Positions 26,501 to 38,763 of a stretch of DNA of 64,000 nt are shown in pieces. Source of the stretch: Penelope pileata (Eukaryota; Chordata; Aves; Galliformes; Cracidae); the NCBI GenBank assembly GCA_013396635.1, contig WBMW01005542.1, forward strand, positions 310,001-374,000, in the 5' to 3' direction. Each line of letters begins with the position of its first letter. Positions within the stretch are counted from its first letter, which is position 1. Below the pieces are notes generated by a model. That model was not told where the DNA came from. It ran no database searches and was given only the letters and a program-made list of their open reading frames with translations. Position numbers and translations under genes: made by a program.

Positions 26501-27320
26501 AGCCAGGCAATTTCCTTGTAGCATATTTGCAAAGTGCATTTTTATTTAGTTTATTTATTATGAATATTTAATATTCACTGGAAGATGCAGTCTTACATGG
26601 TGATGAAAGAGTGCTTGTTCATCCTTTTATTAATTATGCTCTTGGATTATTTTTCATGACAGCTGTTGACTTTTTTTTATCTCAGTAACCTCACTCACTT
26701 GCAAGAACTATTGCTGGTGACTTCTCTTTGCCACTCTGATTTTGGATAACAAGCCTTAATAGGAGACATGCTGTTCTCTGGATGAGACAAAATGTTCTCA
26801 CAACTTAACAGATATTTCCATTGTAAGCTTGGCTCATATGATCAGGGGTGAATAAGCTACTGAAATATATAATGCCATCTACTAGTGACTCACCTGCCAA
26901 ATTTTGTTTTTAAAATAATGTGGAGAAATTGAAATAGAGAAAAACATCAGGTTTTGAGCTGCAGCCGGAAAAAAAGAAGCTTGAATCACCCCAGTATTCT
27001 ATCTTCAGTTTCACTTGGCTCTCTATTTTCTAGGTCTAAAATGAATCCTGCAAACTCTTCTGTGCCTCTGAAGTACAGGGATAGTTCCAGTAAATTAAAA
27101 GGAAGTAAGTATATGATTAACTTTAAGCACAAGATCAAATATAAATAAAGTCAGGGCCTCTGTAGAGATAATCAAAAGGAGAATAGCATTGCTACAAAAA
27201 AAGTTAGAGAGTTTCTTTCTCTTTTAAAGGAAAACCTGAAATAAATTTTTGAAGTGGTTGCAGGTATCTGTTCTCTAACAGGAAGTATCGGAACTGTATA
27301 GGATTGCCGGTTTACTTCAG
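23573..27320. other. Unique AT-rich non-coding DNA
   Basis: About 3.7 kb. A (TTTA)n microsatellite sits at 23910-23933. No exon or repeat family is recognised. The 140-codon minus-strand frame at 26117-26539 and the 111-codon frame at 25155-25490 have no recognisable domain and look like chance frames. Confidence 0.5.
23910..23933. repeat. (TTTA)n microsatellite
   Basis: About six tandem copies of TTTA, ending in a short T run. Confidence 0.95.
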
Positions 27321-27508
27321 TGTTGCGGTTTAACCCGGAAGGCAGCTGAGCATCACACAGCCATTCATTCACTTACCCCTGCAAATGGGATGAAGGAGAG
27401 AACTGGAAACAAAATAGAACTTGTGGGTTGAGACAAAAATTATTTACTAGGACAGAAAAGGAAAAGAGAAAAAATAGGGAAAAAAATGCAATGATAGCTA
27501 TGTATGTG
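27321..27508 (-). mobile_element. Old avian LTR, 3' part (U5/R side), minus strand
   Basis: The plus strand starts with TGTTGCGGTTTAACCC and continues with ACACAGCCATTCATTCACTT, GGGATGAAGGAGAGAACTGG and TGTGGGTTGAGACAAAAATT. This order of blocks is characteristic of a widespread avian endogenous-retrovirus LTR seen in reverse complement; I recall it from bird genomes but will not name the family with certainty. The position of the poly(A) signal is mutated: plus-strand TTTACT, minus-strand AGTAAA. The LTR continues after a CR1 insertion, at 27807. No retroviral gene accompanies it. Confidence 0.8.
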
Positions 27509-27806
27509 TCATAGAATCATAGAATATCCTGAGTTGGAAGGGACCCATAAAGACAACAGAGTCCATCTCCTGACTCCACACAGGACCACCCAAAAATCAG
27601 ACCATATTTCTGAGAGCGTCGTCCAAACACTTCTTGAATACACTGGCAGCTCAGTGCTGTGACCACTGCCCTGGGGAGCCTGTTCCAGTGCCTGACCAAC
27701 CTCAGGTGAAGAACCTTTTCCTATTCCCCAGCCTGAAGCTCCCCTGTCACAGCTTCATGCCATTCCCCTGTGTTCTATTGCTGTTACTAGAGAGAAAAGA
27801 TCAGCA
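27509..27806 (-). mobile_element. CR1 LINE 3' fragment nested in an LTR
   Basis: The plus strand begins TCATAGAATCATAGAATATC, the reverse complement of the CR1 terminal repeat. It passes through AGTTGGAAGGGACCCATAAA, TGCCCTGGGGAGCCTGTTCC and CCCTGTGTTCTATTGCTGTT, the complement of CR1 3' UTR and ORF2 end, and stops near GAGAAAAGATCAGCA. LTR sequence lies on both sides in the same orientation and correct order, so the CR1 inserted into an existing LTR. No clean target duplication is visible. A minus-strand frame of 60 codons is a remnant of the ORF2 C-terminus. Confidence 0.92.
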
Positions 27807-27945
27807 CATACATATCTGCAACACAATTACTCACCACCCGCTGACTGATGCCCCACTACCAATGCAGTGCCCCACCACGCAGCAACTGAAGCTCAGCAGT
27901 CCTCAAGCAGCGGCTGCCCCCCAGCCAACTCCCAACAGTTTATAG
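27807..27945 (-). mobile_element. Old avian LTR, continuation up to the TATA box
   Basis: The plus-strand blocks CACAATTACTCACCACCCGC, TGACTGATGCCCCACTACC and GCAGCGGCTGCCCCCCAGCC continue the LTR begun at 27321. The block ends in CAACAGTTTATAG. On the minus strand that is TATAAA (plus-strand TTTATA, 27939-27944), the expected promoter of the LTR. The rest of U3 is missing: sequence directly after the TATA box is a (TTTA)n run at 27948-27962 and then unique DNA. The LTR is therefore a 5'-truncated relic of about 330 bp net. Confidence 0.78.
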
Positions 27946-30095
27946 CCTTTATTTATTTATTTCCTTCTAAAAACAAAGGAGAGCAATTTGCATTTAGAAG
28001 TTATCACTGGTTACAGCAGCAGTTACACAGGTAAATTTTAGATTTAGGGTTAACAGAGACTGATGAATGCAGTCTAAATTTCAAATTAGATTTAAGAATA
28101 AAGGTTCAGAAGGAGCAAAATGCAGCAGTGGCCACTGGGCTAATGTTGGGAATAGCTCCAGACAGGAGCAGCTGCTTAATCCCAGGGACTCAGGAATATG
28201 TTTTCCCCTGGTAAGGCAAGAGTTAGTGACTGGGTTAGGGGTCAGGCTAGAGTGCAGGATGGTAGAAAAAGGTGAGATGGTGACAGCCGCGTATCCTAAA
28301 CTTAAATCTCCAGATTTAGCCCTATTGCTGTGAAGGGACCATTTACTTGTGTCTAGCTCTACCATTAACAAAGGCTACAGGAATCAGCTGAAGGCAGCTT
28401 TTGGGGCTGAGCTCAGAACATATGACAAAGAAGTACGTTGGGCAGGAGTCTGGGTGAACACACAGGGTTATTTTTCAAGGAGGTGCCAAGCATCTGCCAC
28501 TCAACTTGGGATTAGGTCTGGGCTTTCAGTGATCATAGACCAACTTCAAATTTTCTTACTGAAAGGCTAAAGGAGCTGCAAGTAGGACAAATAATTAATA
28601 ACTTCAAATCCAGAATGCTAAGTTTGGAGAATAGTAAGGATTCTTAATGACACATATTTAGCACCTTCAAAACCACTTTCACCACCATGTTGTGAGCTTT
28701 CATAATCACTAGTCTATTTGGAATTTTATTGCCTATAATTTCAGTACAGTTCTAAAGCAATGTTATGTAATGTCTAACAAATTCAAAATGTCAATGAACA
28801 CTTCGATTTGGAACTTAAAGTAATGGTGTAATGTGAAGATAACATAAGAAATAGTTTTAGGTTTGTTTGTGTATGTATGTGTGCTTAAGGTATTTATAAT
28901 GTTAGATTCTGATTTCCACAGTTTTTGACATTTGATTTTTTAAGGGACATATTCAAAGATTTGTTTCCTTTTGAAATTGATGTGAAAATTTGGGGCCAAA
29001 ATAAACAGGTACTAAGTAAAGATACTCATTGGAAAGAATCACCAACTTAGGGGAGCAGCTTCCAAAGTCTTTTAGCAGCTTGGAACTTAGGTAGTATAAA
29101 GACTGTGTTGTTTTTCCTCTTGTGTGGGGTTTCCTGAAAGGTAAGATCACTTCCTTACGTAGTAAATCAGTATGCCTGCATGTACATCAACTATTTTATA
29201 AAATAATCCTAAGGTTCACAGATGAAGTGTGTATCGTCTAACATGTATGTTAATATGTGGTTAATTCTGCATACAAAGCTTTCTTCAGTCCCTGGATTTT
29301 CCTCCAAGACAACCATCTAGAATCTAACTTGTGTTGACACATCAGAGTCTATGTGAGCACATCCTGAGCTGGAACTGCTGCAGGCCAAGAGTAATATTTG
29401 TCTCCCAACGGTGTTTGCGTTTATTTTTTTTGCCAGACCTCATAAGAATTTCTTTATTGATCTGTGTGAAAGCTGTGCAAAGATTTAACATTCAACACTG
29501 TGCCATTTGCAGCTAACAGATCTCCAGTGATACATTCATATTTGTGGTGTCACAGAATGTGTTGAGGGAAAGGGGTGTCTGCAGACAATTTCTAGTAGAA
29601 ATCTTCTTCCATTTGTTTTAGTACACTTTTCCAACAAACAACTCCGTTCAGAGACTAATGAATATAGATAGATAATTTGAAAGAGGTTTTACCAAGAACT
29701 GTGTATTGTGACTGGACTGTTTATGTCAAAAGTACATTAAATATTGAGCATAAAGGGAGTATGGAAGTAGTTAGTGCTGCGTCTTGTGTCCTAGTTGTTC
29801 TGCTTGTTGTGACACATGTACGAGGTAAATCCAAAACCCTCATCAGACAAAACTAGGGACAGACAATGGAGATATATTATGCTTTATACTCTATGAGTAA
29901 ATATTTTTATTAACTGAATCAAAGATTGCAAGTGGTTGTCCATCTTCTTCTATCAATTAGATAACATCACGGCTGGCTGTAGCAACGCACATGTTTCTGT
30001 GTGTTTGCCTATTCATCTTGTTGAAACTGCCTTGGGTGGTTGTTGTGCTTTTCGTTTTCTGTTAAAGATTTTGTGGAAGAAGCTGGTACATAAAA
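27946..30095. other. Unique non-coding DNA
   Basis: About 2.1 kb starting with a short (TTTA)n run at the broken LTR edge. No gene is recognised. Frames at 28067-28371 overlap on both strands and are not credible. Confidence 0.5.
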
Positions 30096-30728
30096 TCACA
30101 GAATCACAGAATTGCAGCGGTTGGAAGGGACCTCGAGAGATCATCGAGTCCAACCCCCCTGCCAGAGCAGGTTCCCTACAGCAGGTTGCACAGGTAGGCG
30201 TCCAGGTGGGTCTTGAGTATCTCCAGGGAAGGAGACTCCACAACCTCCCTGGGCAGCCTGTTCCAGTGCTCCGTCACCTGCACTGTGAAGAAGTTCTTCC
30301 GCATGTTGGTGCGGAACTTCCTATGCTTCAGTTTAAGGCCATTGCCCCTTGTCCTGTCCCCACTGACCACCGAAAAGAGGTTCCCCACCTCCATTTGCCT
30401 CCTGCAACTAAGATACTTACAAACATGGATCAGGTCCCCTCTCAGCCTTCTTTTCTCCAGGCTGAACAGAGCCAGCTTACTGAGCCTCTCCTCCTAAGGG
30501 AGATGCTCCAGGCCCTTTATCATCTTTGTGGCCCTCCGCTGGACTCTTTCCAGGAGGTCCCTGTCTTTCTTACACAGGGGAGCCCAGAACTGGATACAGT
30601 ACTCCAGCTGAGGCCTGACCAGGGCAGAGTAGAGGGGGAGGATCACCTCCCTCGACCTGCTGGCAATACTCTTTTTAATGCACCCTAGGATCCCATTGGC
30701 CTTCTTAGCCACCAGGGCACACTCCTGG
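30096..30728 (-). mobile_element. CR1 LINE 3' fragment, best-preserved copy
   Basis: About 630 bp, the reverse complement of a CR1 3' end. The plus strand starts TCACAGAATCACAGAATTGC, then GTTGGAAGGGACCTCGAGAG, GGAGACTCCACAACCTCCCT, TTGTCCTGTCCCCACTGACC and CAGCTGAGGCCTGACCAGGG, and ends near GGGCACACTCCTGG. On the minus strand, 30712-30494 encodes conserved CR1 ORF2 sequence (PLYSALVRPQLEYCIQFWAP) and 30394-30176 the end of the protein (NRLPREVVESPSLEILK) in a different frame. A frameshift and internal stops therefore separate the pieces, and it cannot make a working enzyme. Its GC content is well above the flanks. The copy is closest to the chicken CR1 types I know and is the main reason for suggesting a galliform-like host. 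Confidence 0.96.
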
Positions 30729-32475
30729 AATCAGGGGGAGAAATACCACATACATTTTTTATTTCCCATTCCTCTCACTCCAAGCAGTCTGGATGTCCAG
30801 GTGTCCACTGAGGAGCCCTCTGCTGTTGCTAGGCAATGTGCAATGCCTTTGGAGTGATCAGCACTGCTCAGCTACTGCTGCAGCATCCGAGTGACTGGTA
30901 CAGTAGAGCAATTCTTCATATGGATGGTAACCACTACTGGGAAATACTGTCATGTGGCTTGATTAGGCCCATGTTGTCACTTGGTCATTTACACCTGGTT
31001 TGTGGTGGATCAGTGTGATTACTGAGGATGGGGTTAGGGAAGATCTAGTCTTGTTCAAGTTGGCCTTCAGCCCCAGCTATGCCCCGGCACAGAGATAGTT
31101 CTGAATATCTCGCCTAACAGATGAGTACAAACAAAATGCCCTACTGATACTGAAATACCAGTTGCTTTTGATACAATTCATCATAAGTTTTTGTTCATTT
31201 TTTTTTTTTTCTGGCTGGAAATTAATGTACTTGGACATATGTTTGTTCCTTCATATACAGCCATCTCCAAAGACATTGGTGGGATAGACTTATTCTTCCT
31301 GTTTCTGAGTGCTCTTTTGAAGGATTATTCAGGGCTGTATCTTCTCACCTTCAAACACAGTGCCTCTCTCCTGGAGATGTGCCAAAGAAGCTAAGAAAAG
31401 TGTTGCATCACAAGGATGTTTAAAACCAGAGAACCTGACAGCATGTAAATCCAGACATGGACACAGGGCCCAGACAGAGCAGCCTGGCAACTTTCCGGCA
31501 GATATCAGTGAAGTAGTGAGACACATGGGTCTATCACAAATCCAAAACACATTATGCTCAGGAGAAAACATTGATTTCATAATTACAATAAAACAAAACA
31601 ATACTCTGCAGCACAGACTGGGTTATACTGAATACATGAACAGCATTTCCTGAAGAGTCTATGATGGCTTGCGATCATGTAAATTGGGAGCTTATGAAAA
31701 CGAGGAAAGGCAATGAAAGTGCTTTTCTTGAAGTGCTGTGAGAGCATGTGAGTGTAAAGCCAGACATGGTCTCCTGCTCAAAGAGGACTTCTTATTTATT
31801 CAGTCTGATGTTTCAGAATTAGAGCAATGTACTCACAGAAGGGTGGCATCTAGCAGCTCCTGAAGCATGCTATATGCACGCTTGAGAGAAGCTAGATTGG
31901 GTGTTTTTGATATGATAGCGAAGGAAGAAGAGGCAAAATGCAAGAGTCCCTACAAAATCCTGGTGTAGCAACAGCAAAATGATTGACATGACTGAACTGA
32001 GAAATAAAATGTTGGCTCTACTAACATTTGCTTCAGGAGCACAGAAGATGCCTCCTGGGTTAATATTTCAAAAAATAAATAAAATGTTCAACTTTCCTTT
32101 CTGCCAATGGGGATTTTCTTCAGGAATATGCCAGAAAATCTTTCTTATGCATGAGCAGAGTGGTACTACTATGAAAGATATTGATTTCTTTAACAACTTT
32201 ACCTGTTCCACAATTACTCAAAAATTATGCTTTGAAAAATGTCAGTTAGCAAAATTCCTAATCAGTGACATATTTAAGGGCTTTTTTTCTGTGTTCTTAA
32301 TGGAAATGATGGACAGTAACAGTTAAAAGACAAATGTTCTACAAAAATGTATATAATATGTTTAACGCCACCAGGTAATCTCATTTAAAAATAGCAGATG
32401 ATTTAGATAAGATCATATCTTCTTTTAAATCAATACTGAGTGGTTCTAGTGATACCTTTTATTAACCAAGTCTTA
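30729..32475. other. Unique non-coding DNA
   Basis: About 1.7 kb between two minus-strand CR1 copies. A T13 run lies at 31198-31210. The frames at 31360-31653 and 31979-32326 (97 and 115 codons) show no domain I recognise. Confidence 0.5.
31198..31210. repeat. Poly-T tract (T13)
   Basis: An uninterrupted run of 13 T in otherwise unique DNA. Confidence 0.95.
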
Positions 32476-32577
32476 TCACAGAATCACAGAATAACAAAAT
32501 CATAGGAGTTGGAAGGGATCTCTGGAGATCACTCAGTCAAACCTTCCTGTTAAAGCAGGTTCCCTAGAGTAGATTGT
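32476..32577 (-). mobile_element. CR1 LINE, short 3' terminal fragment
   Basis: Only about 100 bp. The plus strand starts with TCACAGAATCACAGAATAAC, then GGAGTTGGAAGGGATCTCTG and AAAGCAGGTTCCCTAGAGTA. This is the reverse complement of the last part of the CR1 3' UTR. It is heavily 5'-truncated, has no coding sequence and is moderately diverged. Confidence 0.9.
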
Positions 32578-33496
32578 CTTCAAAGGAAGTGTGCCATTTT
32601 TGCTTGGAATTGTCATCTGACTGAAAAACAATAGTTGTCTGCCTCATCACATTCTCTCTTTGTCTTTTAACCTTGCACTTTTTATCCATTCCTTGGGGTC
32701 TTTTCTGTATTCCAAATATGGTGAAAAACATGCTAAATGATTCAGACTTCTCCTAGACTAACTCATCTAAACACTAGTATGTAAATGAATTGGGTTTTTC
32801 ACTGTTGAAAAATCTACCTTTATTATCTGCCTTTTAGTATTTTCATTTTTTCTTATTCTCACTGGACCATAAATCACTTAACTGTCTCTATATGGTATGA
32901 TCACTTCTTTTAGCATTACAGGACAGAAGTTTGCCCAATGTGCTAGAATATTGGGAATTTTCCCACTCCCAGAAGTTCTGAGCGTTTGTTTTGATCCTAA
33001 CACATTTTGAATTCTCTTTTGTACTGTATTAGCTGGCCTTAGACAACTACCTATATTCTTTTGTCTTTTTTATTTGTTTTGTACAGTTCATATCTTCTTA
33101 TTTATGTTAATCACTATGAGCATCCTCTTTTTTTTCCCCTCAACTGTTTTCTATTATTCTGTAATTATTATTTTTTTACATTCCCTCTAAGTCAAGTTGG
33201 TCGACTTTTTGTGCTTTTTGCCATGTGACTGCCTTCTCAAATTGCAGGATGGTGACCAGACGATATTTTTAAACCAGTTTCCAATTTTCTTTCACATTTG
33301 TTTGTTTAAATTCTTTTATTCCTGCTGATCTGAGTCATCTGTTTTTGAGATGCCAGTAACTTGCAAGCAAGCGTCGTCATACACGGCCTTTCTCTTCCTC
33401 TCTTCCTCGTTTGTCTGTTTTGCCAAAATATGTTAAAACCAATTATTTTAACATATCAGTTATGCAGTTTTTCTTATAGAAATACCACTGAAATGG

Positions 33497-33570
33497 ATTT
33501 TCTGGCAAGTGCCATGCAACTGGTTAGAAATCTCAGTGGATAAGAAAAAACAATTGGCCAAATAAAGAAA
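33497..33570 (+). repeat. Inverted repeat, left arm (74 bp)
   Basis: From ATTTTCTGGCAAGTGCC to AAATAAAGAAA. It is the reverse complement, with about 93% matching positions and a 3-bp indel, of 34562-34638. The first 57 positions differ at only three sites. Flanking sequence on either side does not match, so the edges are sharp. The repeat is not CR1 and not a family I recognise. Confidence 0.88.
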
Positions 33571-34561
33571 TGAGTTCTGCACTGATACAAGGTCAGTTGA
33601 TGCTCTCCTTCACTTCATTTAGGAAAAAGTCTGGATCTGTCTTTTTATAGTGGCCAAAGTCTGTTGCTCAACAAAACCTCCCTCAAAATATGATTACAGC
33701 AAGGAATATGGTCACACCATCACCAGAGTGATTCCCTTCCCATTTGACAAACAGAAGTACTGGCCAATCTCCTCAATCTGCTCTCCAGATCAAACTAGTA
33801 AGAGCAAATTTCAGTGAATATTGTCATAATCAGAAAAGCTCACCATAAATCTAACTTATTGTATCATTAGAAAGGTTTGAATTCACTGTATTGCTCCTGC
33901 CAATGTCAGAATTTCAGTTCTTATTCCCACATCATAACATACAAAAACCACCTTCAACGGTCAACTGTTAATGATTAGTGAGTATAAATTTTTTATATGA
34001 GGATCTGCATACCTACTCAGAAACATTTAAGAACTTGAAAATCAAAGGAGTCTGAAAATTACAACCATGGTAATATGTGAGTGGCTTTAAAGTGTTTAGA
34101 AATAGCTGTCCTTATCTATTCTATTTCTTGTAGACTATAGAAACTAAGTAACTTGATTAGCTTACAGTTTGACTGTGTGAAGAATATATTTATTTTTGAA
34201 AAATAACTAATTTTGAAAAAAGGAATTTTAACACTAATTCTGAAAGGTCAGCTTAAATAGTCATTATCATTGTAGTGAACTCATCAGAGACTAGTGTTTT
34301 GAGAGATATTCACATACGATTATAGTAGATGTTTCAAAAGACCCCAGCACAATAGATGTTTGGATATTGATAGCTAAACATGGAGCGTTTGTCATCCAAA
34401 TGACAAAAATAGCTCTTGTACCCCACTTGGATAGCTTATTCTGAACTGGCAATGAACTCCACAGAGTCTCCCCATCCTGGCTCCTGGGTCCACTCAACTA
34501 TGCCCTCTGTTTCCCATTCTATCCTCCCTTGCACTTAAGCCAGGCACACACTTCTCTTAAT

Positions 34562-34638
34562 TTTCTTTATTTAGTCAATCATTGTTTTTTCTTAGCCACT
34601 GAGATTTCTAACCAGCTGCATGGCACTTACCAGAAAAT
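34562..34638 (-). repeat. Inverted repeat, right arm (77 bp)
   Basis: Partner of 33497-33570, in opposite orientation and 991 bp away. On the minus strand it reads ATTTTCTGGTAAGTGCC and ends AAATAAAGAAA, with a 3-bp insertion relative to the left arm. Target duplications and terminal motifs of known DNA transposons are not evident at its edges. It may be a second copy of an unrecognised dispersed repeat or an inverted segmental duplication. Confidence 0.88.
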
Positions 34639-35691
34639 CTTTGCTGCTTCAATTTATTTTCCTCAGTCTCATAGAGCAATGGCATAGTGTTGTTCTTCTT
34701 AAATTGGAAATGGCATTTCTTTTGTTTGTCTGTCCTAATGTCCCATCTGTATTTTAGAGCTTTAATGAACAGAGTCTCTTTCTATGTTTGTAAGTCTCTA
34801 AGCATTTTCTTTATTATTAAAATTTACTAAAAATTAACTTTTGCTTTTAAAAGAGAACTTATAGAGTGACATTTTGTCGTGCAACCACACGCTGATCATC
34901 AATGTTTAATTAAAATCTGTCATTGAAAAATGATGTCCTTCCTAAGGAATGAATTTCCTTCAGCAGTAAAAGTCTAGAGGGGCAGTTGTCTCCCTGTCAC
35001 AGCTCGACTTAAAAGACCAGAGAGACACACAGGAAGACAACTAACAGTTCTGTGCATATTTATGGACTTGTTGTGCATGTGGTAAGTACTCTCCTGACAG
35101 CTAGTGTTAAATCCAATCAATCATCACTTAAATACATCACTGCGTATATTCACCTCACTCCTTCATTAGCATTCATTAGCAATTAATCAACACAGCAGTA
35201 GTCTCTGGAAAGTTCAACAATCCATAAGGTACATTTACATTAAAGATGAGCAAGTGAACATTTGTTCCACTTCAACTAAGTCTTGTGTATTGTCATTTCT
35301 TCAAGGAGTGAAAGGCATTGATCAACCAAATGATTGATTGATTCACAGATATAGCATGTCATGTATTTCCTCTGAAGAACATCTTTCTTCAAACCAGAGG
35401 ACAGTAGTTTTACTCAGAAAAACTTCCAATCTTCCGTTTCACAGTATGTTTTACTATACTGACTAGAAATGTCTTCCTGCCTTAAAGCCATTGGCTTTTT
35501 TCAGATAAACTGTGTTACTGTGTCTCTTTTAATTTATAGAATAAAAAGACATTTGAGGATACAGAGGTCCAGACATACATTTCTAGTATCAGACACAAAA
35601 TTGGATTTGTTTTACTGTTTCACTTCTTCAACCAAAACAGTTAATTTGTAGTATTTCCATTGCAGAGTGGGAGGAGGGAAAAGTATATTAG

Positions 35692-35747
35692 GGTATATAA
35701 AAATATACCTTTACTTATTTGTTTTTGTAATACTTTTTTGTATTACA
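35692..35747. repeat. Two adjacent short AT hairpins
   Basis: GGTATAT (35692-35698) pairs with ATATACC (35703-35709) around a 4-nt loop. TGTAATAC (35726-35733) pairs with GTATTACA (35740-35747) around six T. Both stems are perfect but short and AT-rich. They are 16 bp apart, with no known function. Confidence 0.8.
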
Positions 35748-36530
35748 TTTAAGAAATAATAAATCTTAGCACTTTCAAAGCCCTTTACAACCCTGCAGGA
35801 AATTAACTAAACTTTAATTGAAGTAGTTGTTCAGCGCTGCTTGCAACATAAATATATATTGATAATGATATCTTCAGTGCATATCTTAAGTAGTCTTCAA
35901 CTTTATAGCAATGAAATTATATAATCAGGTTTTAATTTGATTGTCTCTTGTGATAGAAAATATGGATTTTGAAGTAAAGATTTATTTTTAGATGCACAAA
36001 TTAATGTAAAAGAGAATTTGTCACCATTTACTCAAATAAATTGAAATATTTGTTTTGAGAAAAATATGAATTTGTTTAGACACTAAATAGGTGCATTTCT
36101 TTTGTATTTATTTTGCATACATGGAGCTGCATTTAGCAGCTAATACTGTATTCTTAACATGATGAAATATCCAATATCTAATATACATGCAGTGCTATAT
36201 GAATATTGAAAGCTTTTTAACAGATGTGATTGCTACTTTATCTGCTTCAATATATCTTATTATTTTCTTCATGACTGACTTCTATTTAATTAGCTTTCCA
36301 TACAAATACTATCCTTTTCTTTGCTGTAATTTAATACATCTTTGGACTGAAACGGCTGGGTATATCGTAGTGACCTCGCTGTGACACAGCTCAGTCTTTC
36401 TGAGCCATTTCTTAGTACAACACATCTCTAACTCCCTCTTTGGCAGCTCTTTTCCTTGTGCATGTTTTTGTTTGTTTATTTGCTTGTTTGTTTTGAAATG
36501 CATGTCTCTTTCATTAAATAGATCCTTTTT

Positions 36531-36566
36531 TCTTCTTCTCTCTCTCTCTCTCTTTTTTTTTTTTTT
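36531..36566. repeat. (TC)n / poly-T microsatellite
   Basis: TTC and TC units pass into a pure TC run and then a run of 14 T. Upstream, 36464-36495 is TTTG-rich low-complexity DNA. The opposite strand reads as an A-rich tract followed by (GA)n. Confidence 0.93.
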
Positions 36567-36940
36567 GTCATTGTTGTACAAATATTTCAAGGCAAACATT
36601 TGGTAAGGTTGAAATAACTTGGAAATGAATTACTGCACTTAAAGAGGGACCTATATGTCTTATACATTTAGTGCAAGGGTGGGAAGAAGAGGATTTGTTT
36701 TCCATGTTGCAGCAAGAGAGATATATATGGTCATTCTGTGTGATGAAAAATTTTGATATTTTGATGCTCTGTTTCAATATGTTTTGAATTTAACACTTCA
36801 TTTTTTGGAAGTTTTTTTCTCCTTGGTAGAAGATGTTCCGACCCACAGATGCTGAAAACTCTAATTAAGGAAAAATAATGCATTTGAGGGAATCTGGTAG
36901 CTTGTATCTGACACCTGAATACCTGCATAACCCTAACAGG

Positions 36941-36952
36941 AAAAAAAAAAAA
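36941..36952. repeat. Poly-A tract (A12)
   Basis: An uninterrupted run of 12 A with no retrocopy recognised. Confidence 0.95.
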
Positions 36953-38763
36953 CCTTCTTCACAATAATATGTTGATGTTCATCAGTACTTAAACAAAATA
37001 AAATATTAAGCATAATTACTGCAAGGATTTTTAATTATAGCTGAGCCTACTCAATCCCATCCTTTCTGCCTTCTTGATTAGCTTAACAGAGATGGCTTGC
37101 TTGGGTTCACAGTGGTAGGGGTATCAACAGTGTTTGTTAGACATGGATATTAACAAGAGCAATGGTATAGATCCCCTCATGGGTTTCTCTGCCCTCTCCT
37201 GTGGTACCATCCTTATCAAAAGGCTCTGACCTAACACAAAGATAAGCATAGCTTCTCTCTTTCCCCAGGCAGCCTGTCTCTTGCGCAGGAAAGGCAACAT
37301 TTTACCTTTACATTCACAAAATGATTCTCAAAATTTCGTTTTCCTTATGAGTTTGATTCAAAATTTTCTTGCCCTTAGAAACAATCCCTCGAACACACAC
37401 ATTTTATTTTACACATAATCACTGAAATTTGTTCAATTAAATCCTTACTTTGCAGAGGGAAACCCAGCAGTGATTTTTACTTTTTAAACTAATTTTCTAT
37501 TTCCAGGAAACTTCAATGAACCATTTTATGGCATGATGATAGAGCAACGGGAATAACTTGTATTCAAGATGATTAGACAATGACTAACATAAGGCACTAC
37601 TGAATTTCTCAACCCTGCGGGCAACAGAAATGGCAGAGCAGATTTTAGGGAAATTTTACACATTAGTACATAAACAGTCTGTCAAGAAATCGCACCCTTC
37701 AGATGTCTGCTTCTGACAGTCTTCAAGACATTAAAAAAAAATCATAAATGTGATTTGCAATAGAGACATTTACTAGCCTTAATATACAGAGACTGTCATC
37801 ACTAGGCATATCCAGGAATGTCAAGTGAACATTATTAGAATCTGAAGTGCCGATACAGCAGGATGGCGTGTATGGATATATGTTACTCAAAAGATCATGA
37901 ACTTCTCTGCTTAACGACTGGTTTGATCCTTAGCCCACAACCCTGTGTATTGTGGTCATACTTGCTTTGACAATGTGTAGACATAACTGTAAAAAAGAAA
38001 AGCAGGGGTCTATGAAAAGGGTCAGTAAAATAAGAAAACTGGAGCTTTGTGGAATTTAACATGAATTATTAAAAAGCTGGCACAGAGATCAAACAGAATT
38101 GAAAGAAATACTGAAGGAAGGAGAGAAACAGGACTGAAATAAAAGGTAAAAGTCTGGATCACACTTAGAAAGAAGACAGGGATTTTAGCTTCACTGAATA
38201 CATTGAGTGATATGTTACTTCGTGTTGCTCCGTATTCAGGTCAGTATGTCCAGGCAGTAGCTACCAAAAGGTGTGCAAAGACTGCACTGGAATGACAGAC
38301 TCAGCCCAGGTCTTTGTGAACAGACATTTAAATTACTAGGGCTCAAAAGTGAAGCAAGAAACTATGGAGATGGAGTCTAGATCACATACCAGATGTAGAG
38401 ATGGTCTGTCTCATGGCTGTGCAGTCACACTGGTTGCCTTGGAATCAGCATATCTGGGGCTGACACTCAGGTCTCAGGAGTCAGTGTTATCAAACTGGTA
38501 CCTTTCAGGTCATTACAGTCAATAATTCCCTTTTAAGTATCAAAAAGAAAACAAAACAAAGTGGGATGATTAAGAAGCCAATTAGCAGATCAAAGCATGA
38601 GAAGCCAACTCCTGGAGGGGAAAAATAATGCATGTATGGTAATTTAGGCAGAAAGGAAGATAATTAGACCAGGATAGTGATAATGGGATAAGCTGGGGAT
38701 CAAAAACTGTAGAGTTGATTGGAAATAAAGGAAAAGAAAACACTTAACCATATAAATTTTATA

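Larger units (their letters stand above)
32578..38763. other. Unique AT-rich non-coding DNA with an inverted repeat pair
   Basis: About 6.2 kb. The T-rich section 32640-33330 is low in complexity. The inverted repeat arms at 33497-33570 and 34562-34638 are listed separately, as are two small hairpins (35692-35747), a CT/T microsatellite (36531-36566) and an A12 run (36941-36952). There is no supported exon. Confidence 0.5.

Noticed and set aside
26117..26539. 140-codon minus-strand frame
   Set aside because: Hydrophobic and serine-rich composition from AT-rich DNA, with no conserved motif seen.
29936..30688. The longest open frame in the window, 250 codons on the plus strand
   Set aside because: Most of it is the minus-strand CR1 copy (30096-30728) read antisense. 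CR1 antisense frames are often open by composition. No domain is present.
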